Shown in pieces: positions 1 to 11,355 of a stretch of 64,000 nucleotides of DNA. This DNA is from Chania multitudinisentens RB-25 (lineage in GTDB: Bacteria; Pseudomonadota; Gammaproteobacteria; Enterobacterales; Enterobacteriaceae). The translations under genes and the position numbers were made by a program. The stretch is taken from NCBI RefSeq assembly GCF_000520015.2, contig NZ_CP007044.2, positions 124,001 through 188,000 of the forward strand, in the 5' to 3' direction. Position 1 is the first letter of the stretch; each line of letters begins with the position of its first letter. A model generated the notes under the pieces. The model saw only the letters and a program-made list of their open reading frames with translations, did not search any database and was not told the origin of the DNA.

Positions 1-235
1 TATCACGCAGCCCTTTGCGCCACGGCTGTGCGTCTAATGTACTGAGTGCAGTAAGAGAACCGTGCAAACGCAGCCGATCCCCCAAGGTTTTACCCGCCGC
101 AGGAAAGCTTACCCCGATCTGCCCCTGGCCTACATGGCCTAACGCCCGGTGCAACTTGGCAAACAGCACCTCCAACAACGTTGAAGGGCCGAAGTCAGGA
201 TCGGGAAGAATACGGATTTCAATATAATGCCCCAT
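1..235 (-). CDS. cas6f: Cas6f (Csy4) CRISPR RNA endonuclease, N-terminal part
   Basis: Reading the minus strand from the ATG at 235 gives 78 codons that begin [16 protein letters not shown] and run off the left edge without a stop. This matches the N-terminus of Cas6f/Csy4, the endoribonuclease that cleaves the type I-F repeat stem and stays bound to the crRNA 3' end. The family is about 185 residues, so roughly 40 percent is visible. The catalytic His near residue 29 of the family fits the His in the segment [10 protein letters not shown] (H29 here). It starts 9 bp after the csy3 stop, as the last gene of the operon. In this class the CRISPR array normally follows cas6f, which would place it left of position 1. 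Identity rests on N-terminal family resemblance and on position. Confidence 0.93.
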   Translation of the reverse strand, partial: MGHYIEIRILPDPDFGPSTLLEVLFAKLHRALGHVGQGQIGVSFPAAGKTLGDRLRLHGSLTALSTLDAQPWRKGLRD

Positions 236-244
236 ACAATGCCC

Positions 245-1249
245 TTATTCGCCTTTTTCGCCAAAGACACCACCACGGATTAAAATAGCCATCACATAGT
301 GCTGCTGTTCAACCGCCGGTTTATCCCCTTTGGTCACCCAGTTATCCAGCAATGTATAAAAATCCATTTTCTGCTTCGGTTGGCGGTACGCTTTGCCACG
401 GCTGGTGACGGAGCCGTAAGGCTCAACCGCAATCGGCCCCAGGCCCAACTCAGCGGCATCGGGATACCAGGTATCGATGGTGCGCAACGCATTACCCACT
501 TTCTGCGAATGCAGTGCCGCACCGTCCGCCACCTGATACAACACCTTGCTTTTCTTGCTGTTGCTGTCGAGCACCAACTCCTGGGAAGGGAAAACTTCTT
601 GCCCATTGCCTAAGCGCACAAAAGCCTCAACGCTCAAAAACGCGAAACTCTCTCCCGCCAGACCTTGTTCTATTTCCTGTGCCAACGCCGCTAATGCGCC
701 TTGCGGCGGGCTGAATACGCGCAGGCTATGATCTTCACTATTGAATTCCCATTGCTGGGTTTTACCTTTTACACAGACCTTAACTGCCTCAGCCCCCACC
801 CGGTTGCGCCACAGAAAACGGCCATTCGCCAGGTTTTCTGCATAGCGCGCCGCCAGCTCGCCAAAACCCTGCTCCGCAATGTAGCCATTAATCACATTAG
901 CCAGCTCAGCCTGATATTCCTGATCGTTACACACCGAAGGCACCGCTAGATTGCCCAGCACGCGCAGCGTGAAGCTGACTTTCAGGGTGTCGCAATCAAA
1001 AGGCAGCGCGGCAACGTCGACCCGTTGCAGGTTGGCTTTTTGAATTTCGGCATCCAATTTGGCCGGATCGCTGGCAATCGCGTTCTTTAAACGGTTGGAG
1101 ATAGTACCGCGCACCGCTTTTTCCTGAATTTTTATCGGTTGCCATTCACCCTGTTGTTCCCAATTACCGGCATACAGCATGGCATCGGAGTTTGCTAATT
1201 TACGTTCGAATGCCAGTACGGAAGCCGTTTTAATCGTTGCTTTAGCCAT
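245..1249 (-). CDS. csy3: Cas7f (Csy3), backbone subunit of the type I-F Csy complex
   Basis: The 334-residue protein is full length for Csy3/Cas7f, the subunit that polymerises six-fold along the crRNA spacer in the type I-F surveillance complex. The N-terminus ([18 protein letters not shown]) and the segment [12 protein letters not shown] are typical of the family. The ATG at 1249 follows an AAAGGAA ribosome binding site. It is third from last in a tightly spaced operon, 17 bp from csy2 and 9 bp from cas6f, which supports cotranscription and stoichiometric assembly. No truncation is seen. Confidence 0.95.
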   Translation of the reverse strand: MAKATIKTASVLAFERKLANSDAMLYAGNWEQQGEWQPIKIQEKAVRGTISNRLKNAIASDPAKLDAEIQKANLQRVDVAALPFDCDTLKVSFTLRVLGNLAVPSVCNDQEYQAELANVINGYIAEQGFGELAARYAENLANGRFLWRNRVGAEAVKVCVKGKTQQWEFNSEDHSLRVFSPPQGALAALAQEIEQGLAGESFAFLSVEAFVRLGNGQEVFPSQELVLDSNSKKSKVLYQVADGAALHSQKVGNALRTIDTWYPDAAELGLGPIAVEPYGSVTSRGKAYRQPKQKMDFYTLLDNWVTKGDKPAVEQQHYVMAILIRGGVFGEKGE

Positions 1250-1266
1250 TTTTTATTCCTTTAAAA

Positions 1267-2190
1267 TCATTCTTCTTCGTTAAATTCGTCGTATTCCACC
1301 GCTGCCGATAACGCACTGCGGCAGACGTAGGTATCGTTCAGATGGTGGTAATGCCACAACAAGGTTTTCAGGTCGTTAATACGATGCGGGCTGCGCCATT
1401 CACCAATGCCGTAGACCGCCTCCGCAAAGCGGAAAGGGGTGACCGGATCGCGGGCGTTTTCCACCTCACCAGGCGGGAACAAGGGGGAAATCGCTTGGTA
1501 GCCGGTTTGCAACGGCACCAAAAAGCCTTTTTCCGGTTTGGCGACATAACGCCATTGGATTGTTTCATCCACCGTGGCCTGCATTTTTAGCGCAGCAAAA
1601 TCAAGCCAGGCGTCGATCATTTCAGCCTGAGGTTCTTTTTGCTTTAACACCTCAAAATGCGCTTGCAGCAGTTCGGAACGATCCAGCAGAACAAAACCCG
1701 GTAATAAACGGCGCATCAGGCGGCGCAGCGCCTTGGTTTCATCCGGGTAAGCCATCACGCTGACCTCCCCAATGCTGACGATGGTGCCACCCGCCAAACG
1801 CTGGCGCAGGCATAACGGTGCCAAATGATCTGCCAGGGCTTTTGCCCCTTCACGCCCATTGGCAACCACGCCGTTGCACTCGATCAATAACGAAACCGTC
1901 ATATGCATACGGCCTTCTTCATTGAAAGCAGCGGTTTTGGCCTCTTTGGTCAGCGGATTACGGGTGAGAGAAAAAACGCGATCCCACCCCGATGAATGCG
2001 CATGAAGCTGCTGTTGGTGGCACACCACGCCGCAGTTTTCCAGCTCCAGATCGTGAGTTAACTGTAATTTGCGCGAAAGCGCGTGGGTAAAACCCAGAAA
2101 ATGGGTGATGGCCGGGAAACCGTAGGTGAGCCCAGCGATCGCATTGGCGTTTTCCACCCGGACGTGACGCAGGACAATCAGCGTGCTCAT
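1267..2190 (-). CDS. csy2: Cas5f (Csy2) subunit of the type I-F complex
   Basis: The 307-residue protein starts [18 protein letters not shown] and contains the [13 protein letters not shown] segment typical of Csy2/Cas5f. Csy2 pairs with Csy1 to form the tail of the Csy complex, caps the 5' handle of the crRNA and helps recognise the PAM. Its ATG overlaps the csy1 stop by 4 bp, a typical translational coupling for two proteins that form a heterodimer. Length is normal for the family. Confidence 0.94.
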   Translation of the reverse strand: MSTLIVLRHVRVENANAIAGLTYGFPAITHFLGFTHALSRKLQLTHDLELENCGVVCHQQQLHAHSSGWDRVFSLTRNPLTKEAKTAAFNEEGRMHMTVSLLIECNGVVANGREGAKALADHLAPLCLRQRLAGGTIVSIGEVSVMAYPDETKALRRLMRRLLPGFVLLDRSELLQAHFEVLKQKEPQAEMIDAWLDFAALKMQATVDETIQWRYVAKPEKGFLVPLQTGYQAISPLFPPGEVENARDPVTPFRFAEAVYGIGEWRSPHRINDLKTLLWHYHHLNDTYVCRSALSAAVEYDEFNEEE

Positions 2191-3536
2191 GCCAGGCCCT
2201 CCTTCAGATCTTGCTCGAACTCGCGCAGCCGCTGTTTAAACAGCTTTGCCGTTGACCATTCCCGGCGCTCTACTTCACCAAATTTGAGTTCTTCATGTTG
2301 TAAACGGCGATTCAGCCACACGCCGAAGTCCAGGGCGATCTCCTTCTGCCAATCGCCACCTTCACGCTCAAATTGGAAATCGGCGTCATCTTTCGCCCGG
2401 CCAGCGTCCAACCACAGCTGCTGCGAACGTTTAAGCTGGCAATCCTCTTTGGCACTCCAGCCTGCCTGCACCTCCAAGTCTTGTACCATTGCCACATAGT
2501 TGAACAGGGTGTCGATAATCTCATCGGTAAACGCCAGGCGGCTATCGCGGATGTCTTTGGTGTTTTCGAGATCTTTGACACTCAGCAAATAGTGGCGCAA
2601 TTCCCTGACGATGGGGTAGGCCATCCGGCTGAAATCGCCGTAGTCATGGAAAATCGATTTATGCCTGGTGGGGGGTTTAGAGATGATTTTCCAACTCGGC
2701 GCAGCACAGGAGAGCAGCCAGGTGCGGCCCCCACGGACGCTGTTTAAGTAAGAAATGTTCTGCGGTTTGGTGCCGCCAATATTCTGCACCGCCGTATTGG
2801 GGTAACTTACCCTCGCTGCCGGGTGCCATTCTCCTGCTTTAAAAGCGCTATAGATCTCTTTTGCTGCATCACTAAAACGGGCATCCGCAATGCGCTGATG
2901 CATGGCGTGTGCTAACGAGGATGAAAATAATGGGCTTAACAGGTGATACTCGTTATCCCCAATAGGGAAATAGAGCTGTTTGGCCAGTTTATGGGAGCTG
3001 GGTTGTTTATCCGTCAGCACCTGTTTAAAGCCATTGACCCACTGTTGTAACTGCCGATCAGATTCGGCTAAAGCCGCCAAAGGGGAATCATCGCCACGGT
3101 CAAGAACGGCAATTAATGATTCACCTTCATATTCCATTTGCAGCAGCTTGGCGCAATCCAGCGCCGCCGCGTTCCCAACGGCATCCAGCGCCGGGTTGCG
3201 CAATGTGGCGGTAGCCAGATAAGCCAAATCCCCTTCTGCTGTGGACAGAAAAACGCTGCTGCCTTTGGCATCGCTGTGGGTGAATTTCAGCGCATGAGTC
3301 ACCAGGCTGATCTGCCCGGCACGGCTGGCGGCATCGGTCAGCCAGTTGCGCACCTCATAGCGTTGTTCCAGCTCTCGCCGCTGCTGGGCGATGTCCTGTT
3401 GTGTGACAGCAAGCTGTTCGCTGTCAGTAAGCCCCGCCAACCTCTTTTCCGCTTCCTTGTCGAAGGCTTCAAGCTTGGGCTGTTTTCGGCCTTCGATGTA
3501 ACGGGCAATCAACTGACTGAATGTCTTGTCTTCCAT
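2187..3536 (-). CDS. csy1: Cas8f (Csy1), large subunit of the type I-F complex
   Basis: The 449-residue protein is full length for Csy1/Cas8f. It carries the conserved central segment [15 protein letters not shown], followed by a Gly-Arg-rich stretch, which is diagnostic for Csy1. Csy1 binds Csy2, recognises the GG/CC PAM and recruits Cas2-3 to the target. The N-terminal 70 residues are charged and helical ([10 protein letters not shown] and neighbours). It lies 27 bp downstream of cas2-3 in the same operon. Confidence 0.94.
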   Translation of the reverse strand: MEDKTFSQLIARYIEGRKQPKLEAFDKEAEKRLAGLTDSEQLAVTQQDIAQQRRELEQRYEVRNWLTDAASRAGQISLVTHALKFTHSDAKGSSVFLSTAEGDLAYLATATLRNPALDAVGNAAALDCAKLLQMEYEGESLIAVLDRGDDSPLAALAESDRQLQQWVNGFKQVLTDKQPSSHKLAKQLYFPIGDNEYHLLSPLFSSSLAHAMHQRIADARFSDAAKEIYSAFKAGEWHPAARVSYPNTAVQNIGGTKPQNISYLNSVRGGRTWLLSCAAPSWKIISKPPTRHKSIFHDYGDFSRMAYPIVRELRHYLLSVKDLENTKDIRDSRLAFTDEIIDTLFNYVAMVQDLEVQAGWSAKEDCQLKRSQQLWLDAGRAKDDADFQFEREGGDWQKEIALDFGVWLNRRLQHEELKFGEVERREWSTAKLFKQRLREFEQDLKEGLA

Positions 3537-3563
3537 ACTCCTCCTTACTCCCTATAACTGCAC

Positions 3564-6500
3564 TCATTCGAGTGCGTCAAACACTCCCAACAGCGGGTGA
3601 TAGCGCCATAAACCTTCCTCTTTCTCAGGCAAACAAATCTCACCAAATTTCTGGCTGACTTCGCTGAATTCCATATTCAGCTCATCTGCCAGCCGCTGAT
3701 AAAGCTGCTGGTAATCCATCGCCATCCAGGCACAGTTCCCGGCGGCGAACTCAGGTTCGATCGCGCTAAAGCCTGCACTTTGCTTCCACTGCCCCGGCTC
3801 ACTGTCTGGGAATTGGAATATCGCTTCGTCGCTTTCATCTTCCAGCCACAGATAATGCAGTTCGTCCGGGCTAGATTTTCTGAACGGTGTACGGCGCTGC
3901 TGTTCAGCGCACCAAGTGGCCTGTTCGCGCCACCAGAGAGCGGCGTAATACTCTCGTTCACCTTTTATCCCCTGCAATTTGGCACGCAGGCTGTAGTGTT
4001 CCAGATCGACAAAATTTTCTTTGTATTCAAGTTTCTCTCTTTCCTGCGCCCGTGGAATAGCATTGATGGTTTGATACTGCTCAGGCAGCAAGATCTCGTT
4101 AAGATCATGGCTATCGAGGAGATATTTCCCCGATTCAAACCCTGGTCTGCAATATGCCAACTCGCGACCTTGCAGCGCTTTAACGTTTTTTTGCAGGATA
4201 TGCAGATTGGCTATTTCACAACGCTGCTGACGATGGCGCTGAATACGCCCCGCCAACTGGATCAAAGAACGCATGGAGCTGGGTTCGGCAATCGCCCAAT
4301 CGTAATCATGATCCCTGCCCACTTCGGCTACGGGGCTGGCAAGCACCACAAACAGATGCCGTTGTTCAGGGCCATTGAGCGCCGCCTTGATTTCCGGGAT
4401 TTGCCATAACGCCTGTTGGTTATAACGTGTCAGTGTTTCATCCAACCGCTGTTCGATATATGAACGCATCGCCAGCGGATGCTGGCTGTGATAAACGCAA
4501 TAATGAATGCGCCAACCGGGTGGCACAGGCGTTTGCAATAAACGTTGGGCCACCGCCAGCAGCGGATCGATATTCGCCATGCGGATCACCCCCAGCGACA
4601 CCGTTTTACCCGACTCATGAACCTGGTGGTGCGCCGTATGCAATTGCTGCATCGAACTCAACAAGGTGGCCGCAACGCTGTTCAGTACATCACTTTCCCG
4701 CTGGCTCGGCGCAGCAACCGGAATCAACTGCGCCCGGCGCAGAATCTCTGCACCCTGCAATTGCTGCACCCGGCGCGCAACAAAGCGCTCGTGCACCTGT
4801 TTAAAGCTGGCCGTTGTCTGGATATCTTCTTGCACAGGCTCATGCTCATCAAACCAGGCGCAGCAAATATTCACCGGTAGATCCGGCTGACCACAGGCCT
4901 GCTGATAATCGGCACGGCCCGCACGATAAGCATTGAACAACGCCTGAATCAGCGCGGGCGGCAAGGTGGCGGAAGAAAGCAACACGCGGGAACCCAACAC
5001 CCCCGCCCAATTCACCAGGCGGCATAAAGCGGGTAAATCTGCGATATCAAAATCATCGGGTTCATCCAATACCAAATCGGACGTCAGCAAACGCAGCATC
5101 GGCGCAATCTGCTTGCCGCCGCGCGCCGCTTCCGTTGCGCCGATCAGGTGGTCGATAGTGGTCACCAATACCGGCGCACTCAATAATTTATGCAACGTTG
5201 GTGCACCGCTGAGCCAACGGCTTAAGCGGCCATCATCCAGGCTACCGTCGTAACGCACGTATTGATGTTCAGCAAACAATTCATCCGCAGAAGCGCTGCC
5301 AGTACCAAGCGGCAACGCTTTATCACTGTTAAGTTCATGCAACTGGCTGACTGCCATGGAGCCGATCAGCACGGCTAAATCGTCCTCTTGTAAAGCGAGT
5401 TTTTCCCGCAGGGCATCGCCCGTTTGCAAGGTTAAGGTGCGCAAGCCTAAAGCCACTGAAAAGCGGCACCCCTGCTTCTCATCCGCCAGTGCGTACATAA
5501 TGCGCGCATTGGCAAATGTCTTGCCGCAGCCGGTAGAAGCCATATTCACGCCAAAAAAGCCTTGCCGCTGGGTGCGATCGCGGATTGCGGTGGTGAGATC
5601 AAAAGCGCGATCCTGCCAGCGGAATTTCGCCTGTTCGCTGCGGCGTTTGAAACCTTTGTGGCGAGCGAGCGCCGGTAAGGTACTGCGAATCTGCGGCAAA
5701 CTGCGGCCCAGCAATAAGGCATTCTGGCCCACGCCGATATTGTGCTCATCCAGCTTCTGTTTACATTGTTTGGTGCTGCGATCGGTATTGGCATAAGCGC
5801 CATAGCGGGCATCCTGCCAACCTGCCGTGGCGGGTAATGAAGAGTAAAAGTGATCCGCCAGCATCAGCACCAAGCGAGCAAGATGGCTGGTAAACCGTTG
5901 TTCAAGCACGCCGAAATGAGCCAGCGAAGGCTGCTGGAGCGCCCGGTTGGCAAACTTCTGCGCCTTGGCACGCCATTGCGCGCTGCGCACGGGGGTGCCA
6001 TACGGAAATACCCAGGCGTTGCGCTGATCCGCCGCCGTCCAGCCAGGATCAAGATGATTGGTGGCATTCCAATCGGCGGTCAACTGCTGCGTTAACCAGC
6101 ATTCAATCTGTGCCAAATCGGGCTTATGCTGCTCATCCGCCAGATAAACAGGCAAACGATGATGGGAAAGGATCAGCCAAGCCACGGTCTTGGCGAGCGG
6201 CGGCAGGTGAATAAATGGATTTTCAAACGGATCGAGTGAATCTTTAAGCAGATTACCCAGCATCCGTTCTTCATCCGGTTCGCCAATGTGGCTGAGCGCA
6301 GTTAACCATTCCCGATCGCTTTTGCCCTTCACCCAGGCCACAAACAGGCGCAGAGAAATCCATTCATGGCGATACGGTTGAAAACTTTTCCCCTCGCCGC
6401 GTAACCCATTCTGGAACAATACATTAGCTTTACCGAAGTCATGAAACAGTCCGGCGATAGCCGCCAGCAGGCTGATTGTTTCTATACTGTGCCACTGGTT

Positions 6501-6809
6501 CTCACTCTGGCTTTTCAGAATATCCCGTTCTGTCGTATTGGTCGGCACCGCTCCCTGTTCATTGAAACAACGCAGATTACCCACGATCCACAGCAATTCC
6601 GTTTGATTGGCTCCCTTGATCCAGTGGCAAGCCACGGCGGTATTGCGCCGCGCCGTTTTACGCAGCAACTTTCTCAGCGTATTCAACCCTTCCTGAGTGA
6701 TCGCCGTCTGCCAGGTGCGTTCCCCTTTACGCTCAGCAAACTGATCCAGGATGCGGCGTGTTTCTACCAACGCCTTTTTACTGCACTGGGCCACCAGCAA
6801 AATATTCAT
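3564..6809 (-). CDS. cas3: Cas2-3 fusion: type I-F nuclease-helicase
   Basis: The 1081-residue protein has the type I-F domain order. A Cas2-like ferredoxin fold (about residues 1-95) comes first. An HD nuclease follows, with the HD pair at 123-124 (LFHDFGKA) and further metal-ligand candidates H148 and the HH of LSHH (216-217). The SF2 helicase has Walker A STGCGKT at 425-431, a DEPD box at 582-585, motif III SSATLPP and motif VI AGRIQRHRQ. It degrades targets recognised by the Csy complex, and through the Cas2 part it also binds Cas1 for spacer acquisition. It overlaps cas1 by 4 bp. All catalytic motifs I looked for are present, so interference should be functional. Confidence 0.96.
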   Translation of the reverse strand: MNILLVAQCSKKALVETRRILDQFAERKGERTWQTAITQEGLNTLRKLLRKTARRNTAVACHWIKGANQTELLWIVGNLRCFNEQGAVPTNTTERDILKSQSENQWHSIETISLLAAIAGLFHDFGKANVLFQNGLRGEGKSFQPYRHEWISLRLFVAWVKGKSDREWLTALSHIGEPDEERMLGNLLKDSLDPFENPFIHLPPLAKTVAWLILSHHRLPVYLADEQHKPDLAQIECWLTQQLTADWNATNHLDPGWTAADQRNAWVFPYGTPVRSAQWRAKAQKFANRALQQPSLAHFGVLEQRFTSHLARLVLMLADHFYSSLPATAGWQDARYGAYANTDRSTKQCKQKLDEHNIGVGQNALLLGRSLPQIRSTLPALARHKGFKRRSEQAKFRWQDRAFDLTTAIRDRTQRQGFFGVNMASTGCGKTFANARIMYALADEKQGCRFSVALGLRTLTLQTGDALREKLALQEDDLAVLIGSMAVSQLHELNSDKALPLGTGSASADELFAEHQYVRYDGSLDDGRLSRWLSGAPTLHKLLSAPVLVTTIDHLIGATEAARGGKQIAPMLRLLTSDLVLDEPDDFDIADLPALCRLVNWAGVLGSRVLLSSATLPPALIQALFNAYRAGRADYQQACGQPDLPVNICCAWFDEHEPVQEDIQTTASFKQVHERFVARRVQQLQGAEILRRAQLIPVAAPSQRESDVLNSVAATLLSSMQQLHTAHHQVHESGKTVSLGVIRMANIDPLLAVAQRLLQTPVPPGWRIHYCVYHSQHPLAMRSYIEQRLDETLTRYNQQALWQIPEIKAALNGPEQRHLFVVLASPVAEVGRDHDYDWAIAEPSSMRSLIQLAGRIQRHRQQRCEIANLHILQKNVKALQGRELAYCRPGFESGKYLLDSHDLNEILLPEQYQTINAIPRAQEREKLEYKENFVDLEHYSLRAKLQGIKGEREYYAALWWREQATWCAEQQRRTPFRKSSPDELHYLWLEDESDEAIFQFPDSEPGQWKQSAGFSAIEPEFAAGNCAWMAMDYQQLYQRLADELNMEFSEVSQKFGEICLPEKEEGLWRYHPLLGVFDALE

Positions 6810-7786
6810 TTACCCACCTGCGACAAACTTTCTGCGGTGGCTTTCAGGGTATCGATCATCACATCCAGGGCATCTGCCTGTTGGAACCCAGTAAGGCAAC
6901 GCTGGCGAAACTGCTGTTCATCCTCGCCGGCCATAGCGGCAATAAAAGCCTGCGGCAGAATCAAGGCATCTTTAATCAAATCAGCAATATCAAACACCAG
7001 GCCCCCACGCCGGGTTTTGCCATGCAGTATCGACAAACCGTGCGGCAGGCCGATCACCCAGGCCGCCGTTGCGCCAAGGCCATAAGCCAAATAGTTGCCG
7101 TGATCCAAAAACCGGTTAGCGATATCAATACCGCCGCCGCGCTTGGCGCGGCTGAACTCGCCATACTTCACCCCGTTGGCCGCCAGTTTATACAGCGCCT
7201 TCGTCATAACCGCCTCTTGTGCCAGCACGTCGTTGCTATTCTGGCAGGTGGATAAACGCTGCATAAAGCCGTCGAGTATCGGGTTAAGCTGGGCTGCCTC
7301 AACCTCAAACGCCTGTTCGCGCTGCATACGCGCCGAAAGCCAATGGGTGCGGATTTGCGCAATACGCTGTTGCTGAAAAGCAATCGCCGCCGCCAGGCGT
7401 TTGTCATCGTCAAACCAGAAACTGACCCAATGTTGCAGATATTCCGTTGGCCGGTATTCGCTTTGTGAGGTTAACCAGGAAACATCCACTTCAACTTCAT
7501 TCGCGGCAAACAACGGCGTGCCACCGCCACCACAGAATCCAACCAGCACCCCCGCTTTAGCAAATTCACGCATGGCCGCCTGAGTCACAGAAGTTCCCGT
7601 TCCCAGCATCACTGCGGTGGTATTAGCAATTGGAATATTCCAGTACAAAGATTGTTTACCTTCATCGGTGACGTATTCCACCCGCCCGCCGTTAACCAGG
7701 ATGCGGCAGTGTTGAAGGTAGTAAAGATTGGCACGTTTTGAATGCAGGATGGTCTTTAAATCGGAAGGGGAAAATTGGTTATTCAT
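6806..7786 (-). CDS. cas1: Cas1 integrase, type I-F
   Basis: Cas1 inserts new spacers together with the Cas2 domain of Cas2-3. The family start MNNQFSPSDLKTILHSKRA is at the ATG at 7786. An in-frame ATG 42 bp further upstream (7828) would add 14 residues not typical of the family, so 7786 is preferred and gives 326 residues. Metal-ligand candidates are the Glu of LAQEAVMTK, the His of LPHGLSILHG and the Asp of GLVFDIADL. It is the first gene of the operon, so the operon promoter should lie in the AT-rich sequence from 7787 to about 8035. Confidence 0.95.
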   Translation of the reverse strand: MNNQFSPSDLKTILHSKRANLYYLQHCRILVNGGRVEYVTDEGKQSLYWNIPIANTTAVMLGTGTSVTQAAMREFAKAGVLVGFCGGGGTPLFAANEVEVDVSWLTSQSEYRPTEYLQHWVSFWFDDDKRLAAAIAFQQQRIAQIRTHWLSARMQREQAFEVEAAQLNPILDGFMQRLSTCQNSNDVLAQEAVMTKALYKLAANGVKYGEFSRAKRGGGIDIANRFLDHGNYLAYGLGATAAWVIGLPHGLSILHGKTRRGGLVFDIADLIKDALILPQAFIAAMAGEDEQQFRQRCLTGFQQADALDVMIDTLKATAESLSQVGK

Positions 7787-8038
7787 AAAAGACAATATCC
7801 CTATTTTTGGGCCATAAACCCATCTCATCGGCGATAGTTAAGTGCAAAATACCTACAACTCACTCAGTGTTGTAACATAATCCACATATAAAATAAGGTG
7901 ATTAAAGTTAAGTTTTCATTTAATTTTTATTGGTGATAGATCAGAGAGATAAATACAAATAACTAATTATTAGCATTAACGTAAGTGATGATTGAGAAGA
8001 AATATCGCGGGAAAATCAGGGATGTTTGGTGGAATATC
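7787..8038. other. AT-rich intergenic region upstream of the cas operon
   Basis: No ORF is convincing here. The sequence is strongly AT-rich, as expected for the promoter of the leftward cas operon and for H-NS-type silencing of cas promoters in enterobacteria. I see no repeats resembling a type I-F CRISPR array (no recurring 28-bp unit with about 32-bp spacing). Exact -35/-10 elements cannot be assigned with confidence. Confidence 0.6.
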
Positions 8039-8065
8039 AGCCCTTTTCCCACCGGGAAAAGGGCT
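8039..8065 (-). terminator. Hairpin downstream of ascB
   Basis: A perfect 12-bp inverted repeat (AGCCCTTTTCCC / GGGAAAAGGGCT) with a 3-nt loop begins about 35 bp beyond the ascB stop. It fits a transcript end for the leftward asc operon. The following U-tract is poor on the minus strand, so it may act as an mRNA 3'-end stabiliser or REP-like palindrome instead of a classic intrinsic terminator. Confidence 0.55.
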
Positions 8066-8099
8066 TTATCACGAGCACTGGCTATCTGATGCAGCATTA

Positions 8100-9551
<1,452 letters not shown>

Positions 9552-9594
9552 CTAGTTACAGATTAATACAGGCGCAGCCTTTATGCTGGCCAGA

Positions 9595-9668
9595 GCCCTT
9601 TCCTGCGGGGAAAGGGCCAGGGTGAGGGGAATATCCCCACGGTAAAGCCCTCTCCCAGCGGGAAAGGG
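9595..9668. repeat. REP-like palindrome cluster between ascF and ascB
   Basis: Three hairpins lie side by side. They are GCCCTTTCC/GGAAAGGGC (9595-9617), a GGGG-AATAT-CCCC palindrome around 9626-9638, and GCCCTCTCCC/GGGAAAGGGAG (about 9648-9668). One reading frame through the element spells PLTLALSPQE, the well-known spurious translation of a repeat common in proteobacterial intergenic DNA. Its place inside an operon suggests processing or stabilisation of the upstream ascF mRNA, or partial termination before ascB. Confidence 0.7.
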
Positions 9669-9678
9669 AGCTTCACGT

Positions 9679-11154
9679 TTAACCTTGTGCCGCATGATTC
9701 GGCATTTCTTGGCCTGGTTGACTGGTTTTAGGGGCAGATTTGGCTGGCTCACTCTCGGCCTCTTCGGTGACCGGGATATCTTCAAACCCCATCAACAGCG
9801 TGAGGATAAAGGACAGTACCACCGCCAGAATCATGACGCCAAACACCCAGGCAATGGTCATTGGGTTAGCCGGATCAAAAAACTGTACGCTGGTGAACAA
9901 GCCCGGTGAAGCCATCGAGTGGCTGGCTAACCCAGCAACCCCGGCAACGCCGCCGCAGATAAACCCACTGATCAGTGCCGCGATAAGCGGGCGCTTTAAG
10001 CGCACTGCCACACCGTAAAGCGCAGGTTCTGAAATACCGGCAACAATGGCGGATGCCGCCGCGGCCAGCGCCGTCTGGCGCAGCTCCGGGTTTTTGGTGC
10101 GCCAGGCAACCGCCAGCGATGAACCGCCCAGCGAAAGATTGGCACCAATTTCTGACGGCATAACCATGCCCTCTTTGCCGGTTTCTGCAATGGTCTGAAT
10201 AATGGTGGGGGTAAATACGCGGTGCATCCCGGTCATTACCAGCAGCGGCCACAGCCCGCCCATAATGGCGACGGATAACCACCCCAGATAGCCATGAATG
10301 GCGTAAACCAGCGCCGAAATACCGCTACCAATCCAGATGCCCAGCGGCCCGATCAGCAGGATGGCGATTGGTGCTGAAACCAGCACAATCAGCATCGGTT
10401 TCAGGAAGTTTTTGGTCACCGCTGGCGTGATGCGATCGATCCATTTTTCAATGTAGGACAGTAGCCAGGTCATAAACAGCGCCGGGATCACCGTGTAGGT
10501 GTATTTCACCGCCGTGACCGGCAGGCCGATAAATTCAACCTGCTGCCCCTGTGCCGCTTTGGCCATGAGATCGATAAAGGTGGGATGCACCAGCACCCCG
10601 GCAATCGCGATAGCCAGCGACATATTGGTTTTGAATTTTATGGCGGCAGAAGCGGCCACCATCACTGGCAGGAAGAAGAATGCGCCATCACCAATGACAT
10701 TAAGAATAATCAGCGTTGAGGAGTCTTTGCCGAATACGCCGGTCATATTCAGGATCATGGCGAGCAATTTCACCATTGAACCACCGATAATGGCCGGGAT
10801 CAGCGGTGACATGGTGCCAATCAACGCGTCCAGAATGCCAGCCCCAATGCGTTTCAAGGTGATTTTGTTTTTGCCCGTAGCCGCCGGTTGAGCCGCCGCC
10901 CCTTCCGGCAGCAGTTTCAGCACTTCGGCGTAGGCCTGTGAGACGGTATTGCCAATAATCACCTGGCACTGGTTTTCGCTTCTCACCACGCCCAACACGC
11001 CGCTGATGGCCTTTAGCTTGGCAGCATCAACAGCAGTATCGTCATTAAGCACAAAGCGCAAACGCGTCATGCAATGCGTCAGCGCCGCAACGTTATTTGC
11101 TCCCCCCACTGCATCCACTATTGATTGTGACATTGCTGCATAATTCTTAGCCAT
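9679..11154 (-). CDS. ascF: PTS beta-glucoside/cellobiose EIIBC permease, AscF
   Basis: The inner-membrane PTS permease imports and phosphorylates arbutin, salicin and cellobiose. The EIIB domain is at residues 1-85, with the phospho-accepting Cys28 in THCMTRLRF. The EIIC domain, rich in hydrophobic helices, covers about 100-460 and includes GAGILDALIGTMSPLIPAI. There is no EIIA domain, so phosphate must come from another EIIA, normally Crr. I chose the ATG at 11154 (MAKNYAAMSQ), as in E. coli AscF. A start at 11193 would place the AscG-like operator inside the coding region. The product is about 491 residues. It is the first gene of ascFB, divergent from ascG. Confidence 0.94.
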   Translation of the reverse strand: MAKNYAAMSQSIVDAVGGANNVAALTHCMTRLRFVLNDDTAVDAAKLKAISGVLGVVRSENQCQVIIGNTVSQAYAEVLKLLPEGAAAQPAATGKNKITLKRIGAGILDALIGTMSPLIPAIIGGSMVKLLAMILNMTGVFGKDSSTLIILNVIGDGAFFFLPVMVAASAAIKFKTNMSLAIAIAGVLVHPTFIDLMAKAAQGQQVEFIGLPVTAVKYTYTVIPALFMTWLLSYIEKWIDRITPAVTKNFLKPMLIVLVSAPIAILLIGPLGIWIGSGISALVYAIHGYLGWLSVAIMGGLWPLLVMTGMHRVFTPTIIQTIAETGKEGMVMPSEIGANLSLGGSSLAVAWRTKNPELRQTALAAAASAIVAGISEPALYGVAVRLKRPLIAALISGFICGGVAGVAGLASHSMASPGLFTSVQFFDPANPMTIAWVFGVMILAVVLSFILTLLMGFEDIPVTEEAESEPAKSAPKTSQPGQEMPNHAAQG

Positions 11155-11174
11155 GAGGATAATTCTCGTCGATA

Positions 11175-11188
11175 GGTAACCGGTTTCA
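11175..11188. promoter_or_regulatory. AscG-like operator in the ascF leader
   Basis: The sequence GGTAACCGGTTTCA matches 12 of 14 positions of the palindrome TGAAACC-GGTTTCA that I recall as the AscG consensus in E. coli. The half-site nearer ascG is perfect. It lies 20 bp upstream of the ascF ATG and about 170 bp from ascG, a position suited to repression of ascFB. The assignment rests on the family consensus and was not tested by alignment. Confidence 0.6.
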
Positions 11189-11355
11189 CACAAGAATGTT
11201 TATATTTAAATTAAATATCAATTTATAAATTTATTTATTATCTATTTTGTGATGACGATCGCCTGAGATATGACCGATAATCTGCGCAATGGCCTGCTTC
11301 TGCTGCGCCAGAATGTGTAGAATGTGAATAATTTTCAAAGAGCCAGGAAATACCT

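Noticed and set aside
7787..8099. Possible second CRISPR array upstream of cas1
   Set aside because: I searched by eye for a recurring 28-bp unit and found none; the region is only AT-rich promoter-like DNA plus one hairpin.
9552..9785. A 77-codon minus-strand ORF between ascF and ascB
   Set aside because: It runs through the REP-like hairpins and the end of ascF in another frame; the peptide PLTLALSPQE is a typical artefact of that repeat.
11324..11340. Possible CRP site (TGTGAATAATTTTCAA) before ascG
   Set aside because: Only the left half fits the consensus, and the site is within 35 bp of the ascG start, a poor place for activation.
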